A DNA stretch of 64,000 nt from Bacteroidota bacterium (lineage in GTDB: Bacteria > Bacteroidota > Bacteroidia > AKYH767-A > OLB10): assembly GCA_016709725.1 (NCBI GenBank), contig JADJMG010000007.1:321417-385416 (forward strand), read 5' to 3'. Position numbers and translations under genes: made by a program. The notes under the pieces were generated by a model that made no database searches, was not told where the DNA came from, and saw only the letters and a list, made by a program, of their open reading frames with translations. Position 1 is the first letter of the stretch. Each line of letters begins with the position of its first letter. Shown here piece by piece: positions 34,966-42,179 of the stretch.

Positions 34966-36939
34966 ATGCAAAGTTCAACTATCTATTTACAAAATCGTAT
35001 TGTCAAAAGAGCTTTGCTTTTTACAGTTTTTTTAATTTCCTTTTTTTCTACTCAGGCTCAGACAGGCATGGGTAAATACTCGAGTTCTAATAAATCGGCT
35101 ATCCGTGATTTTGAAGATGGGAAAAAGCAGTACGACTCCAGGCAAGATGTAAAAGCGATTAAGTTGATGGAAGCTGCAATTCGCAAAGACAGCAATTTCA
35201 TTGAGCCTTGGATGGTGTTAGGACAAATTTATTTAGAGGGGCGCGACTACAAAAGTTCTCTCGAGCATTATCGAAAAGTAGTGCAAATTTCTCCTTCTTA
35301 TTTAGCAGGTGTAAATATGTTGGTAGGTGATTTAGAAATGAAGTTTGCAAATTATGGAAATGCAAAAGTTAATTATGAGAATTACCTGACCTACTCTAAA
35401 AATTTAAGTGAAGAATTCATTGGAGAAGCCAATCAAAAAATAAAAAACTGTGTATTTGCTATGGATGCCATCAAACATCCTGTTCCATATCAACCCATCA
35501 ACTTGGGTCAAGGAGTAAATACAGCAGACGCTGAGTATTTTCCATCTTTCACTGTCGATCAACAAGAAATTATTTTTACTCGAGATGTGAATGATGTGCG
35601 CGCACAAGAAGGACATCAAGAAGATTTTTTCATTGCTAAATCAAAAGATACAACATGGCTCGCCGCTAAAAACGCGGGCGCTCCATTAAATTCTTCTGGG
35701 AATGAAGGTGGACCATCCATCTCGGCTGATGGCAGAATACTTTTCTTCACTGCATGCGATCGACCAGACGGATTAGGAAGTTGCGATATTTATTTAAGTC
35801 AACGCACTGCAGATGGAAACTGGAGTAAACCCATCAACCTTGGAACCCCAATAAATTCATCGGCTTGGGAAAGTCAGCCATCGTTTAGCTCAGACGGAAA
35901 GACCTTGTACTTCATTCGAGGTACCTATTCGCGTGATCGTAGTAAGTTGTACGATATTTTTTCAAGCACTTTTCAAGCTGATATGACGTGGAGTAATCCA
36001 GTTCCACTCAGTGATACCATCAATTCAAAAGGCATTGAAGAATCCGTTTTTATTCATCCCGACAACCAAACACTATATTTCAGTTCTGATGGGCATACTG
36101 GAATGGGAGGGTTGGATATTTTTGTAAGTAGAAGACAGGAAAATGGAAGATGGGGTTCTCCTAAAAACTTAGGTTATCCCATCAATACGGCCAACGATGA
36201 TAATAGTTTAGTCGTAAGTGCGGATGGAAAACGAGCTTATTTCTCTAGCAATCGACAAGGTGGATTTGGGAATTTAGATTTATATCGCTTCGACTTATAC
36301 AAAGAAGTTCAGCCCGCTTTGGTAAGTTATGTAAAAGCGAGAGTAGTGGATGCCGCAACTGGAAATCCTTTGTCAGCGCAGTTTGAAATCATCGATGTGG
36401 AAACGGGAAAAATAATGGTTTCCAATACCACTGATAAAAAAAGAGGAGAATTTCTAGCTTGTTTGCCTGCAGGTAAAAATTATATGCTGAATGTAGATAA
36501 AGAAACCTACATGTTCTATTCCGACTATTTTGAATGTAAAACTGCGAATGAAAAACAAAACGCATTTGATTTACTGATTAAGCTACAACAGCCCAAAGCG
36601 GGCGAGAAGATGGTTTTGAAAAACATTTTCTTTGATGTCAATAAATTCGCATTAAAGGCCGAATCGAGTAGTGAACTTAACAAATTGGTTTCCTTCTTAA
36701 AATCACAATCTACACTTCGGATCGAGGTAAGTGGACATACGGATAATACGGGCGACAAGAAAGCTAATGTTATTTTATCGGAGCAAAGAGCGAAGGCTGT
36801 TGTTAATTTTTTGATAGAAAAAGGTATCCCTGCTTCACGAATGACGTATAAAGGATACGGTGACTCCAAACCCGTAGCATCAAATGATGCAGAGGATGGA
36901 AGGGCTAAAAATCGCCGCACCGAATTCAGTATTCTTTAA
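34966..36939 (+). CDS. porE: PorE-like TPR / WD40-like propeller / CRD / OmpA protein of the T9SS
   Basis: 657 residues. Signal peptide to about residue 31 (FLISFFSTQA). TPR-like repeats at about 45-165 (PWMVLGQIYLEGRDYKSSLE). A WD40-like beta-propeller at about 185-440 has PD40 units such as GPSISADGRILFFTACDRPD and VVSADGKRAYFSSNRQGGFG. A carboxypeptidase-regulatory-like domain lies near 455-545. The OmpA peptidoglycan-binding domain at about 545-657 carries VSGHTDNTGDKKAN and ASRMTYKGYGDSKP. This order and length match PorE of Porphyromonas gingivalis, which anchors the T9SS to peptidoglycan. Paralogs with the same domains exist, so the assignment is probable, not proven. It follows queE by 21 bases. 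Confidence 0.8.
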   Translation: MQSSTIYLQNRIVKRALLFTVFLISFFSTQAQTGMGKYSSSNKSAIRDFEDGKKQYDSRQDVKAIKLMEAAIRKDSNFIEPWMVLGQIYLEGRDYKSSLEHYRKVVQISPSYLAGVNMLVGDLEMKFANYGNAKVNYENYLTYSKNLSEEFIGEANQKIKNCVFAMDAIKHPVPYQPINLGQGVNTADAEYFPSFTVDQQEIIFTRDVNDVRAQEGHQEDFFIAKSKDTTWLAAKNAGAPLNSSGNEGGPSISADGRILFFTACDRPDGLGSCDIYLSQRTADGNWSKPINLGTPINSSAWESQPSFSSDGKTLYFIRGTYSRDRSKLYDIFSSTFQADMTWSNPVPLSDTINSKGIEESVFIHPDNQTLYFSSDGHTGMGGLDIFVSRRQENGRWGSPKNLGYPINTANDDNSLVVSADGKRAYFSSNRQGGFGNLDLYRFDLYKEVQPALVSYVKARVVDAATGNPLSAQFEIIDVETGKIMVSNTTDKKRGEFLACLPAGKNYMLNVDKETYMFYSDYFECKTANEKQNAFDLLIKLQQPKAGEKMVLKNIFFDVNKFALKAESSSELNKLVSFLKSQSTLRIEVSGHTDNTGDKKANVILSEQRAKAVVNFLIEKGIPASRMTYKGYGDSKPVASNDAEDGRAKNRRTEFSIL

Positions 36940-36940
36940 T

Positions 36941-37681
36941 ATGCCATTTACACCTGCACATCCTGCCATCTTACTTTTTTTAAAGCCATTTAAAAAACTT
37001 CCACTATCCTGGACGGCATTATTCATTGGTAGCATCATTCCCGATTTTGAATACTTTATTTGGATGAGCCCATCTGCCTACGTGAGTCATACCATCTTAG
37101 GCATTTTCATTTTCAACTTACCCATGACCTTCATCATGGCATTCATCTGGCATCAATTATTGCAACCTATACTCATTCATCGCATAAAATTCTTTCACCA
37201 TAGAATTCAATTGGAAGAATATCCTGCCTTTATGGAATGGATAAAAAAGAATTGGATGTTATTCTTCTCTTCTGCGCTCATTGGGATTATCACTCATTTA
37301 GTTTGGGATTCGTTTAGTCATGCCGATGGGTATTTAGTCCATCGCATTCCATTACTACTTGAATTTATTCAAATTGGTGGATATCCAATAAGAACTTGTT
37401 ATGTGATGTGGTACATCAGTACTGGAGTTGGAATGCTTGCAATTATTTTATGGTATATAGATCTCAAAAAACTGTTTTCTGTTTCAACGTGGAAAGTATT
37501 CTTTTCAGGCAATTCCTATTGGGGCAAAATTCTATTCGTAGCTGGAATAATTGGCACCTCGCGTATTTATTTTGGCTTGGGCTGGAATTGGGCTCGACAT
37601 CTTGTTATGATTGCCATAGGAAGTTTATTTTATGCCATCCTTATTGTTTCATGGATGGAAAGTAGAAAACTCAAATCTTAA
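36941..37681 (+). CDS. DUF4184 family integral membrane protein
   Basis: 246 residues. Starts MPFTPAHPAILLFLKPFKKL, the DUF4184 signature, one base after the stop of the PorE-like gene. An earlier in-frame ATG inside that gene is rejected because the family starts at MPFTPAHPA. Six or so membrane segments, with the conserved FIGSIIPDFEYF and IGIITHLVWDSFSHADG that place Asp and His near the membrane face, as in YdjM/DUF457 relatives. Function unknown. Confidence 0.86.
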   Translation: MPFTPAHPAILLFLKPFKKLPLSWTALFIGSIIPDFEYFIWMSPSAYVSHTILGIFIFNLPMTFIMAFIWHQLLQPILIHRIKFFHHRIQLEEYPAFMEWIKKNWMLFFSSALIGIITHLVWDSFSHADGYLVHRIPLLLEFIQIGGYPIRTCYVMWYISTGVGMLAIILWYIDLKKLFSVSTWKVFFSGNSYWGKILFVAGIIGTSRIYFGLGWNWARHLVMIAIGSLFYAILIVSWMESRKLKS

Positions 37682-37693
37682 TAAACAAAAAAA

Positions 37694-37720
37694 GGCAGTC
37701 AGCTTATTTCACTGACTGCC
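37694..37720. terminator. bidirectional terminator
   Basis: GGCAGTCAG / CTGACTGCC stem flanked by an A run on the left and a T run on the right. It lies between the convergent DUF4184 and thioredoxin-domain genes. Confidence 0.9.
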
Positions 37721-37737
37721 CTTTTTAATAAAGTAGC

Positions 37738-39189
37738 TTACTTTTTTTTCGCTAGATTCTCTAACTCTTTATCGAGTACTTTTTCCATATTGTCCTCGTC
37801 CAATTTACGAGCTAAAATTTTCTTGTCCTTATCTAAAATAAAAATTTGAGGGGTTGTTTGAATATCAAAATCCTGACGGAAATTATTATGTAATTCTGGA
37901 TCGGCCACATTAATCCAATCTAATTTATTCTCGTTAATATAATTTTTCCACTTCACCATTTCCACCTCGGTACAAACTGCAAAAACTTTCACACCTTTCG
38001 ATTTTACCTTATCGTAATAAGCTTTCACTTTGGGTGTCACTTTTTTGCAGTGACCACAATCTGGATCCCAGAAGTACAAGATGGTAAAAGGTGCCACAAC
38101 GCCATGCAAAGCTTGGTATACGCCATTGGAGTCGGGGAGAATTAAATTCTTTGCCACCTTACCCAATAAAAGTGGTTCCAGGATTCGGGCTCGATCTTTA
38201 ATTTTAAAGAGTGTTGTTTCATCCACCCAATATGCTTTTTCCTTGGTATAATAATTTTTCACTAGGTGAACGAAAACGGCTTCCATTCCCATAATATTTG
38301 AAGTTTCATAAGTATTGGTTAAAAACCAAACCATATACTTAAAGGTCTCTTTATTTCCACTAGCCCATTTAATCAAAGAATCAGTGACCGGATAAATAGA
38401 ATCAGGAAAATTGATCACCAAATTTTTCATGTAGTAGCTAAGCTTACTGTGATAAATGGGGCTACGTAATAATCGTTCGTCGCTTAAATTAATATGGTCA
38501 AAATAATGATCGCGATAATAGTAATAAGCAAAAGCAGAATCACGAGTACCATCTTTCTTAATGGGTAACTCGGGAACTTTGGGATCTTGCGATGCATTAA
38601 AGATGCTGGCAAGAAAGCGTTCGGGATATTTATTAATAAATGCTAGCTTATAATCGACAACGGCTTGATCAACATTCTTTATTTTTGCCTCTATAGAATC
38701 GGTTGGAAGCTTTTGATCTTGTAAGTTTTTTCGCATGTTTTTTAGCGGTTCAACTTCTTTAGATCTTTCCTGAATAAATTTTAGATACTCATAAAAAAGG
38801 CGATTGTCTTCTGATCCATTTACCTTCATGGATTCAATAACATTCGACATAGAACATTCCATCTTAAACGTTTGTTCTTGATCCAATAGAATTTCAAAAT
38901 AGGTTTTACCAGGAAAAACAAAAAGATAAATTCCACCTGGTAGTTTTTCTGCTCCTCTGAAAACTACATTTCCATTAGCATCAGCATGCGTGGAATCTTT
39001 TAGATATTGTTTTTCCCCATAATAATTGGCGAGATACACCATCGAATCTTTCAGCCCTGAGATTTTAAAAGTAAGTTCATAGGCAGGTTTTTCAGCTCCA
39101 ACAACTTTCTGATGAGTAGAAGCAAAAAAGAAAACTATAAGCAAGCATACATTTCTAATTTGTCGTCCTAAATTTGATGAATACTTCAT
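37738..39189 (-). CDS. exported thioredoxin-fold protein (DUF4369 / DUF5106 / TlpA-like)
   Basis: 483 residues with a signal peptide (NVCLLIVFFFASTHQKVVGA). DUF4369-like beta domain at about 35-130 (ANYYGEKQYLKDSTHADANG), a helical DUF5106-like middle, and a C-terminal thioredoxin domain from about 360 with the active site DPDCGHCKKVTPKVK and the cis-proline loop TTPQIFILDKD. The CGHC pair suggests a periplasmic disulfide reductase or isomerase. Such proteins are abundant in Bacteroidota; individual substrates are unknown. Confidence 0.87.
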   Translation of the reverse strand: MKYSSNLGRQIRNVCLLIVFFFASTHQKVVGAEKPAYELTFKISGLKDSMVYLANYYGEKQYLKDSTHADANGNVVFRGAEKLPGGIYLFVFPGKTYFEILLDQEQTFKMECSMSNVIESMKVNGSEDNRLFYEYLKFIQERSKEVEPLKNMRKNLQDQKLPTDSIEAKIKNVDQAVVDYKLAFINKYPERFLASIFNASQDPKVPELPIKKDGTRDSAFAYYYYRDHYFDHINLSDERLLRSPIYHSKLSYYMKNLVINFPDSIYPVTDSLIKWASGNKETFKYMVWFLTNTYETSNIMGMEAVFVHLVKNYYTKEKAYWVDETTLFKIKDRARILEPLLLGKVAKNLILPDSNGVYQALHGVVAPFTILYFWDPDCGHCKKVTPKVKAYYDKVKSKGVKVFAVCTEVEMVKWKNYINENKLDWINVADPELHNNFRQDFDIQTTPQIFILDKDKKILARKLDEDNMEKVLDKELENLAKKK

Positions 39190-39500
39190 AAGAGGATACT
39201 AGGTAAGGGGTTAAATCTAATTTATGCAAATATGCATAGTTTATAGCCAACGAAACGTAGTTTACACCCAAATCGGTTACATAAACGAATACAATTCATG
39301 GATCATTCATTTGCCTTGTCCTTTTCGAATTCCCTCAAACCAATGAACATTGAAACCAACTTTTGTACTTTTCTAATAATTACATGTATTATTATCTCCA
39401 TAATGGCGTATGAATCAGAATAATGCTTAAAATTATGCTATTGAAAATGAGGTTTGTTTTTTCTAACCAGAAAAACCGTTAAAGGTGAAAAAACAAGGTT
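39190..39500. other. gene-free intergenic stretch
   Basis: Divergent spacer between the thioredoxin-fold gene and the small unknown gene at 39501. It is AT-rich with an ATGCAAATATGCAT near-palindrome at 39222-39235. I see no coding frame and no promoter I can place with confidence. Confidence 0.5.
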
Positions 39501-39908
39501 ATGGCAATAAAGGTGAGGTATTACTATCACAATGGGGGCGACCACTTTATACCAGGCGAAAAATTAACCATTAAGAATTGTAAAATATATTTATATAAAG
39601 ATAAGAATACCACATTTAAACCATTCGGATTTTTTTATGATGATACTTCAATGGAAATTAATACTAAATACAATACGAATAGCAGTAATATAAAAAAAGT
39701 TCAGATTAATAGAATCCTTACTGAAAATGCATATCGGTTTGGGCAGAATCAATATCTCATTCACATGAATTGGTTGCAACAACAAAAGTTACTTTGGATG
39801 TTTCAAAGACACTGGTTGCAACAATCAAGAAATGCAGTGCAATTATTAATACTCTTTATCATCATTGCGATTGCAGGATTTGGATATAATATGATTCAAC
39901 ACTTATAG
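39501..39908 (+). CDS. unknown protein with a C-terminal membrane anchor
   Basis: 135 residues; family not recognised. The first 80 residues are polar and beta-rich (IKVRYYYHNGGDHFIPGEKL, KPFGFFYDDTSMEI). A Trp/Gln-rich amphipathic stretch (NWLQQQKLLWMFQRHWLQQS) leads to one C-terminal membrane helix (AVQLLILFIIIAIAGFGYNM), so it is tail-anchored with the bulk probably cytoplasmic. There is no signal peptide. A second small anchored protein follows 43 bases downstream on the same strand, which suggests a pair. Confidence 0.6.
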   Translation: MAIKVRYYYHNGGDHFIPGEKLTIKNCKIYLYKDKNTTFKPFGFFYDDTSMEINTKYNTNSSNIKKVQINRILTENAYRFGQNQYLIHMNWLQQQKLLWMFQRHWLQQSRNAVQLLILFIIIAIAGFGYNMIQHL

Positions 39909-39951
39909 TAAAAGTATTTATTACCCTTTCTAACCACCAACCAAAACAATT

Positions 39952-40101
39952 ATGAAAGAGGAAAAAACACTGATTCAATTGGCAGTTCGATTTGAGTCAA
40001 ACCCCTTAAATTCGAAAGAACAATTCGGGTTAGGATTATTAGCAACTTTTTTTCTAGCCATGTCAATTCTATTCTTTATTATTCCAGCGTTTCTCAATTA
40101 A
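39952..40101 (+). CDS. 49-residue tail-anchored small protein
   Basis: ATG at 39952, stop TAA at 40099. The N-terminal half is soluble (MKEEKTLIQLAVRFESNPLN) and the C-terminal half is one hydrophobic helix (LGLLATFFLAMSILFFIIP). It follows the 135-residue gene after 43 bases and has the same topology. Its 3' end overlaps the last 8 bases of the convergent outer-membrane gene. No homolog family recognised. Coding status rests on the clean membrane-helix pattern and context. Confidence 0.5.
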   Translation: MKEEKTLIQLAVRFESNPLNSKEQFGLGLLATFFLAMSILFFIIPAFLN

Positions 40102-41005
40102 TAATGAATCGTTGATTATAAGAAGTAGTTGAATCAATTGGTGATTCAACAGTAGGCTGTTTTGACAATTTTAATGTAATACCTATCGAAATTATTTCGG
40201 TATTGAAAATATATTGTCCTCGAATAGGCGCCGTATAACTCACGTAACCGCTGAACCATTTTTCCATTTCATAGCGCATACTACCTGACACATTTATCCA
40301 TCTCGCGTTGTTATGAAATAAACCTAATTCATAATTAACAGGCTTCTTACTTTGATTTTCCAAGGAGTAATTTAAATCACCACGGGCATCTAAAAACAAA
40401 TTCTTCGTAATTAAAAATGAAGTTGTAATTCCCCCATGCACTTCATCACTATTGCTTTTATTTCGCTTGTTAAAACCTAAATAGGTCCCTGCCATCCATT
40501 TTGGAGACTTCACATAATTCAAATCGAAATAGAGTCGAGAATTATAATCCCCATAACCCGTATGCAGAAAAGTGGTTTCATCCCGCTTTGCTGTACCTAA
40601 ACTTTGCCAGCCAGTTATACACGACTTCCATACTTCATTTGCAACCAATAAGTATTTTAGTCCGAACTCGATATCACCAGGTTTCATGATTTTCTTTTCG
40701 CTTGAAATGCCTCCTGGATCATTGTAACCGGTAACTCTATTGTAGATAATTGGCAAATTAAACATCCCATTCCAACGCGAATGAAAACCAGCAGTGAAAG
40801 ATAAATTCATACCCGCATGAGTCGTTTTGGGTGCCAATTTTCTTTCGCCATCCATATCAAATACACTTTTATAACTTCCATAAAAAAAACTTGATGAAAT
40901 TCTAACTTCCTTCCTCTGTACAAAAAGATGTTGCGTATAGGTCACTGATGGCAATAAAAATAAAAATAGAATTAATACTTTGAATTTTGCGAAGCAGTTG
41001 TTCAT
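40094..41005 (-). CDS. predicted outer-membrane beta-barrel protein
   Basis: 303 residues with a signal peptide (FKVLILFLFLLPSVTYTQ). The rest shows short alternating strands ended by aromatic residues (HAGMNLSFTAGFHSRWNG, WFSGYVSYTAPIRGQYIF) as in outer-membrane porin-like proteins. The family was not recognised. The C-terminal residues after SIGITLKLSK are polar and unlike a normal terminal barrel strand. It stands alone, divergent from the thioredoxin-like gene at 41084. Confidence 0.6.
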   Translation of the reverse strand: MNNCFAKFKVLILFLFLLPSVTYTQHLFVQRKEVRISSSFFYGSYKSVFDMDGERKLAPKTTHAGMNLSFTAGFHSRWNGMFNLPIIYNRVTGYNDPGGISSEKKIMKPGDIEFGLKYLLVANEVWKSCITGWQSLGTAKRDETTFLHTGYGDYNSRLYFDLNYVKSPKWMAGTYLGFNKRNKSNSDEVHGGITTSFLITKNLFLDARGDLNYSLENQSKKPVNYELGLFHNNARWINVSGSMRYEMEKWFSGYVSYTAPIRGQYIFNTEIISIGITLKLSKQPTVESPIDSTTSYNQRFIIN

Positions 41006-41083
41006 TTCAATTTTTTGCCTAATTTAATAATTCTTCTCATTTCAAAATATGATTATTATCTAAAATTAGTACCAATTTAAATA

Positions 41084-41722
41084 TTGATGTCATCTATCTT
41101 TGCCGGTACTATGGAGAAAGAACTTGAATTTTTGAAAATATTGAATCACTCAATGAGTTATTCTGACTATCTATCACTAATAGACTCCTTACTTTTACAA
41201 GGGAAAACGACAGGGGAGGATCAGAGTATTGCTCATGTGCAAACAGCGCCACTAAACCGTCAACGAATCAAGCGACTTGACAAGACTGCTATAATTTCTG
41301 AAGATTTAAAATTGAAAGTCGATCAACTTCAAATACCCATTTCCTTTCTCATTTTAACGGAAGGTTGGTGTGGAGACGCGTCTCAAAGTGTTCCTTACAT
41401 TCATAAAATAGCAGCGGAATCAAAGGGTAAAATAAAGGACTACTATTTATTAAGAGACGAAAATCTTGAGTTGATGAATCAGTTTTTAACCGATGGGAGT
41501 AAGGCAATTCCAAAATTAATCGCCTTTCATTCAGTGACGGGAGATTTTTTATTTAGTTGGGGACCGCGCCCAACTGCTATTCAACATTGGTATATGAATT
41601 TGAAAAAAGATTCATCGTTAAGCAAAGAGGAATTAAGCTTACAATTGCATCAATATTATACAAACGATAAAGGTCAAAAATTACAAGAAGATTTTATTGA
41701 ATTGTTTAATAATATTTCTTAG
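41084..41722 (+). CDS. thioredoxin-family protein with WCGDA motif
   Basis: 212 residues, cytoplasmic. The thioredoxin fold is indicated by ISFLILTEGWCGDASQSVPY and the later GSKAIPKLIAFHSVTGDFLF with the cis-Pro. The active site has one cysteine only (WCGD), as in a Bacteroidota/Firmicutes thioredoxin-like family, so it is not a normal two-cysteine reductase. Its partner is unknown. The first 4 residues before GTMEKELEF could be non-native: a second in-frame ATG lies at 41111. Confidence 0.8.
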   Translation: MMSSIFAGTMEKELEFLKILNHSMSYSDYLSLIDSLLLQGKTTGEDQSIAHVQTAPLNRQRIKRLDKTAIISEDLKLKVDQLQIPISFLILTEGWCGDASQSVPYIHKIAAESKGKIKDYYLLRDENLELMNQFLTDGSKAIPKLIAFHSVTGDFLFSWGPRPTAIQHWYMNLKKDSSLSKEELSLQLHQYYTNDKGQKLQEDFIELFNNIS

Positions 41723-41744
41723 GTTTTATAATACGCTAAAGTTG

Positions 41745-41802
41745 CTCGCAACCTTCGGCAAGCTCAGGTTAAAAAGGCGCAGTCCCGATAGCTATCGGGA
41801 CG
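41745..41802. repeat. 58-bp direct repeat, copy 1, with 18-bp palindrome
   Basis: Starts CTCGCAACCTTCGGCAAGCT and ends with the perfect palindrome TCCCGATAGCTATCGGGA (41783-41800). The second copy begins 242 bases further on. Confidence 0.75.
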
Positions 41803-41852
41803 CAATGTTTAAAGTCGCTAAATTTTTTCGCAAAGGCAAACAATTTAATTTG

Positions 41853-41884
41853 CTCCCTCTCCCCTGGAGAGGGCTGGGGAGAGG
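41853..41884. repeat. C-rich/G-rich intergenic hairpin repeat
   Basis: CCCTCTCC / GGAGAGGG stem (41855-41862, 41866-41873) followed by CTGGGGAGAGG. The sequence type recurs between genes in many bacterial genomes as a mobile-like intergenic repeat (recollection, not checked). Confidence 0.55.
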
Positions 41885-41986
41885 CTTAAGCTTTAATTTG
41901 ACTGTAATCTGTTTTCTTTCGATCATCCACTTTAACCGAAAAAAAATTCCCAATAAAGAAGCAATGGTTATACTTCGGTAAATTAT

Positions 41987-42044
41987 CTCGCAACCCTCGA
42001 CAAGCTCAGGTTAAAAAGACGCAATCCCGATAGCTATTAGGACG
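41987..42044. repeat. 58-bp direct repeat, copy 2
   Basis: Same 58-base unit as 41745-41802 with a few substitutions; the palindrome here is decayed to TCCCGATAGCTATTAGGA. It is followed by CGCTAAGGCTGCGC and CGCTAAGGCGCAAAGCCGC repeats to about 42110. The whole gap 41723-42179 holds repeats and no gene that I can support. Confidence 0.75.
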
Positions 42045-42179
42045 TAGCCGCTAAGGCTGCGCAATGCTAAAATTTCTCGCTAAGGCGCAAAGCCGCAAAG
42101 GCTGCGCTACGACAATTTTTCTAACTAGTGCGCCAAATCGAAAAGAAATAACATAGATTAATATTCAAAATTGAATTGC

